DNA of 64,000 nucleotides from Leptospira levettii (GTDB taxonomy: Bacteria; Spirochaetota; Leptospiria; Leptospirales; Leptospiraceae), in assembly GCF_002812085.1 (NCBI RefSeq), contig NZ_NPDM01000003.1:243978-307977 (forward strand), read 5' to 3'. The notes under the pieces were generated by a model that saw nothing but the letters and a program-made list of their open reading frames with translations, did not search any database and was not told the origin of the DNA. The translations under genes and the position numbers were made by a program. Below are positions 1 through 9,091 of this stretch, one piece after another; the first letter of the stretch is position 1; each line of letters begins with the position of its first letter.

Positions 1-506
1 CCTACGTCTCTGAAGACAAAAGAATCCGTCTATTATTTGTTAGATCACAAGATGTCTGCACCTATGTGGAAGAAGCCGCAGCGGATGCTGGGATTGTTGG
101 TTGGGACATTTTAAGGGAAGGTGGATTTGACTTAATTGCACCTGTGGATCTCAAATTAGGTGCTTGTAGGTTATCTCTTGCTTCCTTCCCCGACTTTGAC
201 TTATTTGCCAAACGTTCCAAAGTGCGAGTGGCAACCAAATACCCGAATCTCACACGGGAGTATTTTTTTTCCAAAGGTATTTCCTGCGAAATCATCAAAT
301 TATATGGGTCGATAGAACTTGCGCCCATTGTTGGACTTTCCGATTGTATTGTCGACCTAGTGTCCACTGGTGGCACCCTAAAAGCCAATGGACTCAAAGA
401 ATTTGAGTCCATTTTGTATAGTACAGCCCGTTTGGTCAGCAATCGTTCCTCTTTTTATCACAAACACGCCGAATTACGGTCTCTTATCGAGAGCCTAGAA
501 AATTAA
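1..506 (+). CDS. hisG: ATP phosphoribosyltransferase, short form (5' truncated by window edge)
   Basis: First enzyme of histidine biosynthesis, joining ATP and PRPP in the cytoplasm. The reading frame is already open at base 3, so the N-terminus lies outside the window. The C-terminal half carries the PRPP-binding loop ([14 protein letters not shown], bases about 351-395) and the preceding GSIELAPI segment typical of HisG. The protein stops soon after this loop and has no C-terminal ACT-like regulatory domain, which marks the short HisG form that normally works with HisZ; no hisZ is visible here. The GTG at 66 is an internal valine codon, not the start. A 67-bp gap separates it from rpmF. Confidence 0.9.
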   Translation, partial: YVSEDKRIRLLFVRSQDVCTYVEEAAADAGIVGWDILREGGFDLIAPVDLKLGACRLSLASFPDFDLFAKRSKVRVATKYPNLTREYFFSKGISCEIIKLYGSIELAPIVGLSDCIVDLVSTGGTLKANGLKEFESILYSTARLVSNRSSFYHKHAELRSLIESLEN

Positions 507-573
507 AATATTGTTTTCACATCGGATTTCCAAAACATAGTAAAAACCAGTTATAATTCCATAGAGGATAGCC

Positions 574-774
574 ATGGCAGTCCCAAAGAGACGTAAATCA
601 AAATCGAAAGTTAGAACAAAAAGAGCCCATCATGCGATTGGCAAACCTAACTTAAACCCGTGTTCCAATTGTGGATCATTTGTTCTGTCCCACCGTGTAT
701 GCCCTTATTGCGGTTTTTATAAGGGTAAACTCGTAGTCGCTCAAAAAGTTAAAAAAACGACCGAAGATAACTAA
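574..774 (+). CDS. rpmF: 50S ribosomal protein L32
   Basis: Small zinc-ribbon protein of the large ribosomal subunit, 66 residues. It begins with the family signature [11 protein letters not shown] and has two Cys pairs, CSNC and CPYC, spaced as in zinc-binding L32 proteins. A Shine-Dalgarno-like GAGG lies about 8 bases before the ATG. The stop is followed after 5 bases by plsX, the common bacterial rpmF-plsX arrangement that couples ribosome and membrane-lipid synthesis. All four Cys are present, so this is the zinc-bound type. Confidence 0.96.
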   Translation: MAVPKRRKSKSKVRTKRAHHAIGKPNLNPCSNCGSFVLSHRVCPYCGFYKGKLVVAQKVKKTTEDN

Positions 775-779
775 CCGTC

Positions 780-1802
780 ATGTGGGTCGCCGTGGACGCG
801 ATGAGCGGAGATTACGGCCCTGAAGGTATCGTCGAGGGCGCGGTACTGGCAGTACGAGAATTCGGACTGTCTGTTTCGCTCGTTGGCGATGAACAAGAGT
901 TACTTGATATCCTGTTAAAATTCGATTATGACACTGAAAAAATCCGTGTCATACATTCTACTGAGATCATCGGTATGAATGATTCTCCATCCATAGCAGT
1001 CCGCGCTATGGAGGATTCTTCCGTAGTAAAAGCAGTTCGTTTAGTAGCAGATAAAGAATGTATCGGTGTGTTTTCTCCAGGAAACACTGGCGCTACTATG
1101 GCCGCTGCATTATTACACCTTGGTCGCCTACCCGGAGTTTTACGACCTCCCATTGCAGCTCATATCCCAAGAGAGGAAGGCCCCCCCGTACTTCTGTTAG
1201 ATGCTGGTGCAAATGTTGACTGCAAACCAGAATACTTAGCACAATTCGCAGTAATGGGTGAGATTTATGCAAAAGAACTCTTTGGAATCAAAAGTCCAAA
1301 AGTCGGAATCCTATCCAACGGGGAAGAAGACAAAAAAGGAAATACAGTTTCTGTCAAAACCTTTGATCTCCTAAAAAAAATTCCCTTTAACTTTGTCGGT
1401 AATGTGGAAGGCCGTGATTTATATGGCAGTGGAAGAGAAGTAGATGTTGTCGTATGCGATGGTTTTATTGGAAACATAGTTCTGAAAGCCACTGAAGGAC
1501 TTGCAAAATCGATATTTAATGTCTTACGAAATTCGATTAGACAATCTAGTCTTGCCCAAACAGGTGCACTCCTTTTAAAATCTACATTTACTGCAGTGAA
1601 AAAACGTTTAGATTATGCTGAATACGGTGGAGCACTTCTGTTAGGTGTGGAAGGGATTTGTATGATTGGACATGGTTCTTCCAATGCACTTGCAGTCAAA
1701 AATGCAGTGAGAGTCATTTCAGAGTGTGCCAAACATGGTATCAATGAAAGGATTCGAGAACGTTTGGGAGAATACAAAAATATTTTAGGAGATTCTCACT
1801 AA
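780..1802 (+). CDS. plsX: Phosphate acyltransferase PlsX
   Basis: Converts acyl-ACP to acyl-phosphate for phospholipid synthesis at the inner face of the membrane; 340 residues, normal for the family. The N-terminus reads [13 protein letters not shown], the PlsX signature with Ser in place of the usual second Gly of DAMGGD. Other family segments include [24 protein letters not shown] and [11 protein letters not shown]. The ATG overlaps no gene and sits 5 bases after rpmF, so it is probably co-transcribed. The next fatty-acid gene, fabG, follows after 166 bp. No fabH or fabD lies between them, as is often seen elsewhere. Confidence 0.96.
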   Translation: MWVAVDAMSGDYGPEGIVEGAVLAVREFGLSVSLVGDEQELLDILLKFDYDTEKIRVIHSTEIIGMNDSPSIAVRAMEDSSVVKAVRLVADKECIGVFSPGNTGATMAAALLHLGRLPGVLRPPIAAHIPREEGPPVLLLDAGANVDCKPEYLAQFAVMGEIYAKELFGIKSPKVGILSNGEEDKKGNTVSVKTFDLLKKIPFNFVGNVEGRDLYGSGREVDVVVCDGFIGNIVLKATEGLAKSIFNVLRNSIRQSSLAQTGALLLKSTFTAVKKRLDYAEYGGALLLGVEGICMIGHGSSNALAVKNAVRVISECAKHGINERIRERLGEYKNILGDSH

Positions 1803-1968
1803 AACGATACTAGAGATAGAAGAGAATCTGGAATTTAGATCATTTGCGAAGAATTACCTTTAAACGAAAGTTAGGTGATTTGGCAATGTGGCTTTGAATT
1901 CGTTTGTTATCATTTATTTGATTTGTTTAGTATATTGTTTAGGAATTAGAAAAAAAGAGGAACAAAAA

Positions 1969-2730
1969 ATGATCAGTTTATCAGGGAAAACAGCCATCGT
2001 CACAGGTGGTGCAAGAGGAATCGGAAAGGCAACTTGTTTGAAACTCGCATCTCTAGGTGCAAACATTGTTGTCGCAGATATGAACCCAGAAGCAACCAAT
2101 GCAACTGCGGAAGAACTTAAATCCAAAGGTTACAAAGCGATTGCAGTCGTTGCCAACGTATCTGTGGAAGAAGATGCTCAAAAATTAATTGATACAGCAA
2201 AAAAAGAATTTGGATCTGTAGACATCCTTGTGAATAACGCAGGTATCACTCGAGATACTCTCCTTATGAGAATGAAAAAAGAGCAGTGGGATGCGGTGAT
2301 TGCTGTTAACCTAACAGGGACTTATCTTTGTACACAAGCTGCGATTAAAGTGATGATGAAACAAGAAAATGGTGGATCCATCATTAATTTATCTTCTATC
2401 TCTGGTGAAAATGGAAACATTGGACAAACAAACTACTCTGCTTCTAAAGCAGGTGTGATTGGTTTCACAAAAGCTGTGGCTCTTGAGATGGCATCTAGAA
2501 AAGTTCGTTGTAATGCAATTGCTCCAGGTTTTATTGCAACAGAAATGACAGAAGCAATTCCAGAAAATATCAGACATGGTATGGTACAAGCGATCCCATT
2601 AAAACGTGCTGGTCTTCCTGAAGACATTGCAAACGGAATTGCCTTCCTCGCTTCCGATGCATCTTCCTTTATCACAGGTCATATCCTTGATATCAATGGT
2701 GGCGGATTTTTACCAGGTGGCGGTCACTAA
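1969..2730 (+). CDS. fabG: 3-oxoacyl-ACP reductase FabG
   Basis: NADPH-dependent reductase of the fatty-acid elongation cycle, an SDR protein of 253 residues. Visible are the cofactor loop TGGARGIG, the NNAG motif, the catalytic Ser in LSSISG and the YSASKAG Tyr/Lys pair, and the C-terminal ITGHILDINGGG. The ATG at 1969 is chosen because AGAGGA lies just upstream and the protein then starts MISLSGKTAIVTGG like other FabG. The open frame extends upstream to 1888, but those 27 residues do not resemble the family. A strong hairpin follows the stop. acpP, its usual neighbour, is 5.3 kb away beyond an oppositely oriented block. Confidence 0.95.
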   Translation: MISLSGKTAIVTGGARGIGKATCLKLASLGANIVVADMNPEATNATAEELKSKGYKAIAVVANVSVEEDAQKLIDTAKKEFGSVDILVNNAGITRDTLLMRMKKEQWDAVIAVNLTGTYLCTQAAIKVMMKQENGGSIINLSSISGENGNIGQTNYSASKAGVIGFTKAVALEMASRKVRCNAIAPGFIATEMTEAIPENIRHGMVQAIPLKRAGLPEDIANGIAFLASDASSFITGHILDINGGGFLPGGGH

Positions 2731-2747
2731 AAAACAATCCTTCACTT

Positions 2748-2778
2748 CCACTTGGGATTTTCTTTCAATCTCAAGTGG
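2748..2778 (+). terminator. Hairpin after fabG, probable terminator
   Basis: Inverted repeat with arms 2748-2759 (ccacttgggatt) and 2767-2778 (aatctcaagtgg): 12 paired positions including one G-U, with a 7-base loop. It lies 18 bases past the fabG stop. No clean T run follows, so a pause or RNA-stability role is also possible. Confidence 0.55.
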
Positions 2779-2840
2779 TGTCTGATTCATCAAATTTAGA
2801 ACCAATTTCAAAATATTTCTCCTCTTCAGATGAGAAATAA

Positions 2841-2942
2841 ATAAGAACAGACCAAAAACTATACCAAATCCCTATCGTGGGGGCAACGATTGGTGGTTTA
2901 GGTGTTATTGTTTTGCAAATTTATGAACGATTGTTCCGTTGA
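2841..2942 (+). other. Short open frame between fabG and the PII-like gene, possible gene remnant
   Basis: An uninterrupted 33-codon stretch bounded by stops. It has no ATG, and the only likely start, a GTG, would give about 21 residues. The end translates as a hydrophobic piece, GATIGGLGVIVLQIYERLFR, which looks like the tail of a membrane protein. No ribosome binding site is visible. It may be chance or the remnant of a lost gene; I cannot tell. Confidence 0.2.
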
Positions 2943-2981
2943 ACGATCAGATTGTTACTGGAATTCGTTTGATTGAGTTCT

Positions 2982-4100
2982 CTACTTTTGGTTTGACTTT
3001 TTTGATTGGTAAGAGAAAGCTCTTGGGATTTCCATCGTATACGCTATCCCTTCAAATTTTTCATCAAAAAATTCTAGTTCATTCAAAACCTCAATGACTT
3101 CAGGTAAGTTTTTTTTAGGGATCAGTAAATTCGCAACTTCCCTCGCAGGAGTAAACATACTGTCTGTATTTCCTGTATGTGCCATACGTTTGAGTGAAAT
3201 TGTAGAACTTGTGACACCCACTTTTCGCAGAGCACTTGTTACAAATTCCATTGATTCTTCTTTACAATTCAAAACGAGGTTTACTCCCTCAAAATAGTTT
3301 CGATGCCGAAGTGAAATTCTAAATTGATTCGATTTTTTTCTCCATTCCATATTGCCATATAACTGATCCAATGCGGAAATAATTTGGTCCATACTTGCTG
3401 CTTGTTTTGGACCTTCTAAACTTACCTTGGTATTGAGTAATCCATGACCAACTGGGAATTCAAAAATAAAACCCCTACCTGGCAAATCCAAACGACCAAC
3501 TTCTATCATAAAATCTAAAACATGTTCGATATCGGAAGAGTGGACTATGAGTTTAAGGATTTCCTTTTCTTTTGGGATTGTAATCCGAAGTAATCCCAAT
3601 CGGTCTCGTAACCCAGTTCCCGTACCATAACTGATGGTGGGAACAGCAATCCCGTTTTGTAAAAGCAATTTAGCAATGGGTTCTGCAGACCCTCTGGGCA
3701 AAACACAAAAGATCCCTGTAAGTCCAGTGAATCCAATCGGTTTTTTGATTTCTTTCGAAGAATGAATGTAAAAATTTTGATTGGCCGAAATGAGTTCGAT
3801 GGATTCTGAATATACACTTCCATGACCAGGTATGTTTAGTTCAGCAGCATCACGAATCATTGAAATTAAAAAATTTTCAGAACTCTCTTCGCATATGATT
3901 TCCAAAATAGAAACTGGCATATCAATAATGGCATGATTCTGGTAAAAATCAAAAAACCATAAACCTCGTTTGGCGAGAACAGGGTATCTACCAGCTTCAA
4001 TTTGATAGTATAAGACACCTTGGTTTTTTAATGATGTGACAACTGATTCTGTTAGGTCTCGATGAACAATCGTTGTGATTCGTGATGTTTTACGTTTCAT
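2982..4100 (-). CDS. Protein with three tandem PII-like domains, partner of the DUF1538 protein
   Basis: A cytoplasmic protein of 372 residues with no signal peptide or membrane segment. Three successive regions have PII-like character. The first begins about residue 5 (RITTIVHRDLTESV). The second, about 115-220, holds GFTGLTGIFCVLPRG, the T-loop-like GLRDRLGLLRITIPK and PGRGFIFEFPVG. The third, about 265-365, ends in NLLIPKKNLPEVIEVL. PII-like proteins commonly sense nucleotides or metabolites and control a membrane transporter; here the gene directly follows a DUF1538 membrane protein, 4 bp apart. The ATG at 4100 avoids overlap, but an ATG at 4130 inside the upstream gene is also open. Domain assignment rests on motif resemblance, so ligand and control target are inference. 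Confidence 0.6.
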   Translation of the reverse strand: MKRKTSRITTIVHRDLTESVVTSLKNQGVLYYQIEAGRYPVLAKRGLWFFDFYQNHAIIDMPVSILEIICEESSENFLISMIRDAAELNIPGHGSVYSESIELISANQNFYIHSSKEIKKPIGFTGLTGIFCVLPRGSAEPIAKLLLQNGIAVPTISYGTGTGLRDRLGLLRITIPKEKEILKLIVHSSDIEHVLDFMIEVGRLDLPGRGFIFEFPVGHGLLNTKVSLEGPKQAASMDQIISALDQLYGNMEWRKKSNQFRISLRHRNYFEGVNLVLNCKEESMEFVTSALRKVGVTSSTISLKRMAHTGNTDSMFTPAREVANLLIPKKNLPEVIEVLNELEFFDEKFEGIAYTMEIPRAFSYQSKKSNQK

Positions 4101-4104
4101 GATC

Positions 4105-6009
4105 TTATTTTGTTTTTGATTCTGAATCATTGAGTGAAAGTTTACGTGAGTTTTCTACGATGATACCCATAATGAGTACCGATAAAATAGGAAATGCAGA
4201 GGCACATGCTAAAATACCAAATCCATCAATTGTTCCCAATTGATTTCCAATCCCAAGACCCATTGCAATGATGAGAGGGACTGTAATGGGTCCGGTCGTA
4301 ACTCCCGCACTATCCCATGCAATTTCGATAAACTCTGATTTACTCACTGTATTTAAAATTAGTAAAAAAATATAGATTGGAACCAAAATCCAAATCAGTG
4401 GGATTTCTAATACAATTTTTAAAATACCTGTTAGTGTACCAAAACCAACACCAATTGCCACAGATTGGATGAGTAAGGATTTTCGAAACGTTCCAACTGT
4501 TGTTTCTTCCACTGCATTTCCTAATGCTGATAAAGCAGGTTCTGCTAGTGTTGCACTATATCCCAATACAAAAGCAAATGCCAATACGATGACATAACCA
4601 AGAAGGTTGTCTTCTTTACCAAAAATAGGACCGTGGATAGGTATATACTCATATACCTTGTTAGTTGGATTCCAATTTTCTTCGTGGTATGGAATTCCAG
4701 AATATAATTTTCTTTCTTTTAAATAAAAGAATTTTTCCTCTTTTCCTTCTTCATTCACTGCCGTGTATACAGATTTTGGATTAAAGTTTTTGATGAACTT
4801 GATTGAGTCTGTGAGTTCAATTGAACGAAATGTGGAAGGAAGTTTTCCACCCACTTGGTCTCCCAATTGATTCAAACCAAACATGATCCCAAAATTAAAA
4901 ATGGTAAGACCTAAAATGGAAAAGACAATCCCTAGTTGCACTTCTTCCGGATAAGCAATTTTTTCTTTGAGGATGAAGTATAAAAACAAAATCAAAAAAA
5001 TGGATAATGGTAAAATGGCGCGAAGTGCCAATTGGAATGCAACCACCATTTTTGTTGGAAATTCTTTGAAGGTTGTATTTTGTTTGAATTGAGTTTTACT
5101 TTCTAATGTTTGTCGTTTGTACTGTTTGGCATTATTTCCTAACAAAAAATTGGATTGTTCTGTGTGGATGCCATGTTTGAAAAATTCCATTTCTGTCATC
5201 GGTTTTGGTACTTTGTTAGAAAAATAGATCCCAACCAAAAACACCGCTAAAATTGGGAATAGGGATGCTAAGGTCACAACACCATAAGCACTACTTTGTT
5301 CGTTTTTTTCAGATACTTTGGAGATTCCAATTCCCAATGCGACAACCAGTGGTACGGTTACAGGGCCTGTTGTTACAGCACCTGAATCCCAAGCAAGGCC
5401 AGAAATATGTTGTAAGTTTTCATCAAAAAATGCGTAAATACTAACGGCTAACAAAAGTAAAACGGAAGGGACTAAAATTTTCGAAAGTGAAAAACCATAT
5501 AAAAAACGAAACATCCCAATGACAACAGAGATACCAACTCCAATCGCGATGGATAAATAAAGAGTGTCTGAACCTCCATTGAGGAGATAATAGAGCAGTG
5601 GTGCATCCCAAGGGGCAACTTTACTTCCACATGCTTTTAAAATGGCAATCGCTGGTTCTGCTAAGGTTGCCCCCATACCCAAAAGAACCGAAAAAATCAA
5701 AATGCTAAACATACCTAATTTTTGCGGCAATTTTAATCCCAAGGCTTCTCCTAGGGGCATCAGTCCTAAAAATAATCCTTCGAGAAAAAAAGTAAGACCT
5801 AAGATGACAGCGCAAATTCCAAAACTGATGATCCCAGCTTCTTTAATTGGGATTCGTAAGACCAATAATTGGAAAACGGAAAGGTATAAAACAATCCAAA
5901 TGACTGATTTAAATTGATTCCAAATTTTTTTTTGGAGGTAAGGTAGTATTAAAGCGAGTGCTTCACGAAATCCAATATGTATTGCTTCTTCCTTTTCATT
6001 CCTTGCCAT
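4105..6009 (-). CDS. DUF1538 integral membrane protein with internal duplication, putative transporter
   Basis: 634-residue polytopic membrane protein built from two related halves. Each half contains an ATLAEPA motif (about residues 113 and 483) and, further on, a conserved AWDS-(A/G)-VTTGPxTVPL segment. Between the halves lies a hydrophilic stretch (about 270-320). DUF1538 proteins are thought to be transporters of unknown substrate and often sit beside PII-like genes, as here. The ATG at 6009 gives a short basic/charged N-terminus before the first membrane segment; its ribosome binding site is weak. The repeated ATLAEPA/VTTGP pair suggests an inverted or tandem transporter fold. Substrate is unknown. 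Confidence 0.75.
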   Translation of the reverse strand: MARNEKEEAIHIGFREALALILPYLQKKIWNQFKSVIWIVLYLSVFQLLVLRIPIKEAGIISFGICAVILGLTFFLEGLFLGLMPLGEALGLKLPQKLGMFSILIFSVLLGMGATLAEPAIAILKACGSKVAPWDAPLLYYLLNGGSDTLYLSIAIGVGISVVIGMFRFLYGFSLSKILVPSVLLLLAVSIYAFFDENLQHISGLAWDSGAVTTGPVTVPLVVALGIGISKVSEKNEQSSAYGVVTLASLFPILAVFLVGIYFSNKVPKPMTEMEFFKHGIHTEQSNFLLGNNAKQYKRQTLESKTQFKQNTTFKEFPTKMVVAFQLALRAILPLSIFLILFLYFILKEKIAYPEEVQLGIVFSILGLTIFNFGIMFGLNQLGDQVGGKLPSTFRSIELTDSIKFIKNFNPKSVYTAVNEEGKEEKFFYLKERKLYSGIPYHEENWNPTNKVYEYIPIHGPIFGKEDNLLGYVIVLAFAFVLGYSATLAEPALSALGNAVEETTVGTFRKSLLIQSVAIGVGFGTLTGILKIVLEIPLIWILVPIYIFLLILNTVSKSEFIEIAWDSAGVTTGPITVPLIIAMGLGIGNQLGTIDGFGILACASAFPILSVLIMGIIVENSRKLSLNDSESKTK

Positions 6010-6114
6010 AAAGACAAACTGTCAGACAAAAACTTTTTTGCAAAGGGAATTTAAGTGAGAAAAGAATGTCTCTTGGTTTGAGCCAAGAGACGAAAGTGTA
6101 AACTGGGAAAGATT

Positions 6115-7698
6115 TTAATACTTGTAAGCTTTATCTTCTTGGATGAATTTTTTTGAAGTGGTTGCTTGTAAATTGACTGGAGCAGGTTTTACTCTACTAA
6201 TTGTACTTCCAACGTTTCCAGAATTTGAAATTTGAGGATTGTAACCAAAGACACTGACTGTTGCCAAATCTGTTCTCCACTTAAAATCACTTGGCACTTG
6301 GTTGGTGTTATTGTCTGGATGAGAAGAAACGAGAGCCGTCCATTCCACGAGTGATCCATCATAATAAGCTGTAGGGTATCCAAGGATATTGAGTGAGGCA
6401 AAACCATTCACTTGTGCTTCAAAATTAGTTCTACATTGGCTGATGACAGTGGAACCTGCAACATACCCTTTGTTTGCAAAAATGTTTACCAATGCCGATT
6501 TTGACTTGTATCGGTAACCATTGTTAAATGCTGTCGCGGTTACACCTGAAGTATTCCCAGAATCAGGGATCCCTTCAAATAGGGCAAGCCATGGAAAACT
6601 GACTGCTCCTTTGATATTCCCTTCAAATGGCACATAGGTTTTCCCAGCTGTGTTTGCAGAATTTGTATCCCCACTTGCTCCCCAAACAACAGGAGCACCC
6701 GCTGAATCATAACCTGTTGTAATGTACTGAGAGGTATCACCATTCACTCCAGCAGACCTACCAGATCCAAATTGTGTAGAGGGCCTTGCATCAATCAGAA
6801 ATTGAGTATTTGTAATCCCAAATACATTGGAAGTTGTAAGATTGTTTTTTGCGATTTCATAGACATCTTCTAAACCAAGTGTAATTGCAGTATTGTCCAC
6901 ACGTAATTGGCGTACACTGAAAGTTCCTTTGGTTGTTGGTATTGTCGATTTTGTAGTGCTGGTTTGTGCAGTTTGAACGAAATTGTTTGTGATATTGTAA
7001 CGTAAATTTCCATTCAAAATCGCTAAATGTTTTACATCCACTCCCCAATACCGTAACCAATAAAATCCTCTCGTAATGTCTTGGATGGCACCCGCAACTG
7101 TGGCAGTCGCTGCCCCTGGATCCGCACTGACAGTGGTTCCATTCCCCGTACCAGCAGCGAACACAACTAAATCTTTCGTAGGATCAATATTGTAAGTGTT
7201 TAACCAATCATCCACAAATGTTCCATTGGCTTGGTACCGTATGGAATTATTGAATAAACCAGAATCACGAGTTTGGTTAAATCGAAATCCACCAGAGGGA
7301 AGGTCTGGTGTTGTGTAATCATTTAACAAATAAACATAAACACCTGAAGATGGATCTGATTTGATGTATGCATTATGACCATCACCTGAAACACGGTTTG
7401 CGGCATCTGTTTGTAAGACCACAAGTTTCCCTGTAATCCCAGATGGTCGATTGGATTGCCAGTTGCTCACCCAAGAATTTAAAGTGGATCCTGTGATGAG
7501 TCCCCATTTGTTCTCATTATAATCAGCAGAAGATTCATTTGTGAGATCAGTTACAGTGTTTACGCGGATCTGATTGGCAACTAATACGAGTAGGCCTGCG
7601 AGTAATGAATCATTATTCTCTTCTTTTTTTTCTGTGCAAAAAACGAAAGAAGAAAGTAGGAAAAGAGATGTGAGAGTTTTTGTCCATTTCCGAATCAT
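6115..7698 (-). CDS. Lipoprotein with tandem rhodanese-like domains, active-site Cys present
   Basis: 527 residues. A lipobox-type signal (SSFVFC, Cys near residue 21) predicts an envelope lipoprotein, and AGGAGA precedes the ATG. The body resembles a two-domain rhodanese: FLIDARPS followed by the EGNIKGAVSFPW segment (compare the rhodanese GHIPGA motif), then QCRTNFEAQVNGF with Cys at about 422, and YYDGSLVEW near the end (compare the sulfurtransferase GSxxEW motif). It is paralogous to the lipoproteins at 27528-28976 and 30386-31741, sharing the ANQIRVNT/AVDL opening, LITGxTL and the tail KxIxEDKAYK. It stands alone between the DUF1538 gene and the acpP promoter region. A persulfide-transfer role is inferred, not shown. 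Confidence 0.65.
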   Translation of the reverse strand: MIRKWTKTLTSLFLLSSFVFCTEKKEENNDSLLAGLLVLVANQIRVNTVTDLTNESSADYNENKWGLITGSTLNSWVSNWQSNRPSGITGKLVVLQTDAANRVSGDGHNAYIKSDPSSGVYVYLLNDYTTPDLPSGGFRFNQTRDSGLFNNSIRYQANGTFVDDWLNTYNIDPTKDLVVFAAGTGNGTTVSADPGAATATVAGAIQDITRGFYWLRYWGVDVKHLAILNGNLRYNITNNFVQTAQTSTTKSTIPTTKGTFSVRQLRVDNTAITLGLEDVYEIAKNNLTTSNVFGITNTQFLIDARPSTQFGSGRSAGVNGDTSQYITTGYDSAGAPVVWGASGDTNSANTAGKTYVPFEGNIKGAVSFPWLALFEGIPDSGNTSGVTATAFNNGYRYKSKSALVNIFANKGYVAGSTVISQCRTNFEAQVNGFASLNILGYPTAYYDGSLVEWTALVSSHPDNNTNQVPSDFKWRTDLATVSVFGYNPQISNSGNVGSTISRVKPAPVNLQATTSKKFIQEDKAYKY

Positions 7699-8075
7699 GG
7701 AAGTCTCCTAAAAAAGTTATTTCTTAGGCTTGATTTCGGATTCCCCTCCTGGTTCGGGAAGTAAGTTCCATTATAGTGGAGTATAATTCTGTTAAAATGG
7801 AGCAATTGGCTGGAAATCAGGGCAAGATATTGCCATCTCTTGGAAACTAGGACAGGATGGTTCTTTTTTCCACCATTCTCGTGATAGAAGTCCCTATTAA
7901 TATATGTTAGGTGATGTTAGAACGATGTCAAAGGTTTCAAGAGGAAAATAATCTATTTAGACTTGCCAAAAATTCCGACAATTTCATTTTAAAAAAACGC
8001 TAGGCGTACATATATACCTGGCGGAAAACGATTTAACACTTGCCCCACTGTTCACAGTGGCCTGGAGGATATAAA
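7699..8075. promoter_or_regulatory. Divergent intergenic region upstream of the rhodanese-like lipoprotein and acpP
   Basis: 377 bases without a gene, A/T-rich, and expected to hold promoters in both directions. I see AGGAGA before the minus-strand ATG and CTGGAGG before acpP. No convincing paired -35/-10 could be fixed by eye. A compact hairpin sits just upstream of the acpP ribosome binding site and is listed separately. Confidence 0.4.
8045..8060 (+). promoter_or_regulatory. Small hairpin directly upstream of the acpP ribosome binding site
   Basis: A perfect 6-bp stem (ccactg / cagtgg) with a 4-base loop, ending one base before CTGGAGG. Such a 5'-leader hairpin could protect the mRNA or affect initiation of this abundant protein. 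It could equally be chance; function is inferred. Confidence 0.35.
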
Positions 8076-8309
8076 ATGGCAGATTTCGAAAAAATTAAGT
8101 CAATCATCGTAGAACAACTTGGTGTTGATGAATCAGAAGTTACACCTGAAGCTCACTTCATCAATGATCTTGGTGCTGACTCTCTTGACACAGTTGAACT
8201 CGTGATGGCTCTTGAAGAAGAGTTTGGTGTGGAAATTTCTGATGAAGACGCAGAAAAAATCCAAACCGTAGGCGATGTAATTAAATTCATCGATAAACTT
8301 AAGGGGTAA
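8076..8309 (+). CDS. acpP: Acyl carrier protein
   Basis: 77-residue acidic carrier of acyl chains in fatty-acid and lipid A synthesis. The phosphopantetheine attachment site is the Ser of [13 protein letters not shown]. The ATG at 8076 is preceded by a strong GGAGG at optimal spacing and gives the family N-terminus [15 protein letters not shown]; the open frame continues 12 codons upstream but through the leader hairpin. A terminator hairpin follows, then rnc, giving the frequent acpP-rnc neighbourhood. Confidence 0.97.
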   Translation: MADFEKIKSIIVEQLGVDESEVTPEAHFINDLGADSLDTVELVMALEEEFGVEISDEDAEKIQTVGDVIKFIDKLKG

Positions 8310-8324
8310 TTCCCAATCCAAAAA

Positions 8325-8359
8325 CCGGGTTCCCCGAATAGAGGAACCCGGATCTTTTT
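8325..8359 (+). terminator. Intrinsic terminator after acpP, overlapping the rnc leader
   Basis: Perfect 9-bp G+C-rich stem, ccgggttcc at 8325-8333 and ggaacccgg at 8343-8351, with a 9-base loop and a T-rich tail (tcttttt) to 8359. The likely rnc start codon is only 4 bases past the tail, and the only SD-like sequence for rnc (GAGGAA) lies in the loop and right arm. It could act as an attenuator as well as the acpP terminator. Confidence 0.85.
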
Positions 8360-8362
8360 CCC

Positions 8363-9091
8363 TTGTCCCATTCCATTCGCATCAAACTTTCTCCTGAAAG
8401 AATCAACTCTCTAAAAGAACTACAATCCCTTACGAATACTAGTTTTAAGGATGTTTCTCTTCTCCACCTAGCTTTTGTTCATAGGTCCTTTGCCAATGAA
8501 GACTCAGATCGGTATCTATCTGACAATGAAAGATTGGAATTTTTAGGTGACTCGGTCCTTGGGATCCTTGCTGCTGAATACCTTTATAAATCATTACCCA
8601 AAGGCAAAGAAGGGATCTTGGCGAAACTCAAGAGCAAAATGGTATCAGCACCTGCGATTGCAAAATTGGCACGTGTCTACCGGTTCCCTGATTTTTTGTT
8701 ATTGGGAAAGGGTGAAAAAGAAAAAGGGGAAGTGAACTTAAATCTACAAGCAGACTGTTTTGAAGCCTTCTTAGGTGCTTTGTATCTGGACCAAGGTTTA
8801 AACAGTTGTCGGATCTTTTTAACCCCACATTTCCAATCGATGGAAAAAAAAGTAGAGTCGGCGGAAGAAACAAAAGATTACAAAACCATTTTACAGGAAT
8901 ATTGCCAAAAAAAATGGAAAAAATTACCAGAGTATGTTTTATTGAAAGAAGAAGGGCCTGACCACGATAAAGAATTTTCTGTATCAGTTTCCTGTGAAAA
9001 TCATTTTCAAACGACGGGTGATGGAAAGAATAAACGGAGAGCCGAACAAATGGCCGCAAAAGCAGCTCTGCGTGTTTTGAACTTATTATGA
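8363..9091 (+). CDS. rnc: Ribonuclease III
   Basis: Double-strand-specific endoribonuclease for rRNA and mRNA processing, 242 residues. The RNase III signature NERLEFLGDSVLG and the catalytic Glu/Asp region (QADCFEAFLGALYLDQG) lie in the N-terminal domain. The C-terminal domain ends with the dsRNA-binding pattern GKNKRRAEQMAAKAAL. The TTG at 8363 is the only plausible start: an in-frame stop lies at 8339 and there is no ATG before the conserved helix. The start sits immediately behind the acpP terminator. Its last four bases (ATGA) overlap the Nudix gene. Confidence 0.94.
   Translation: MSHSIRIKLSPERINSLKELQSLTNTSFKDVSLLHLAFVHRSFANEDSDRYLSDNERLEFLGDSVLGILAAEYLYKSLPKGKEGILAKLKSKMVSAPAIAKLARVYRFPDFLLLGKGEKEKGEVNLNLQADCFEAFLGALYLDQGLNSCRIFLTPHFQSMEKKVESAEETKDYKTILQEYCQKKWKKLPEYVLLKEEGPDHDKEFSVSVSCENHFQTTGDGKNKRRAEQMAAKAALRVLNLL

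Noticed and set aside
1888..1968. Upstream extension of fabG (27 residues)
   Set aside because: No family similarity; a good SD and normal FabG start lie at 1969.
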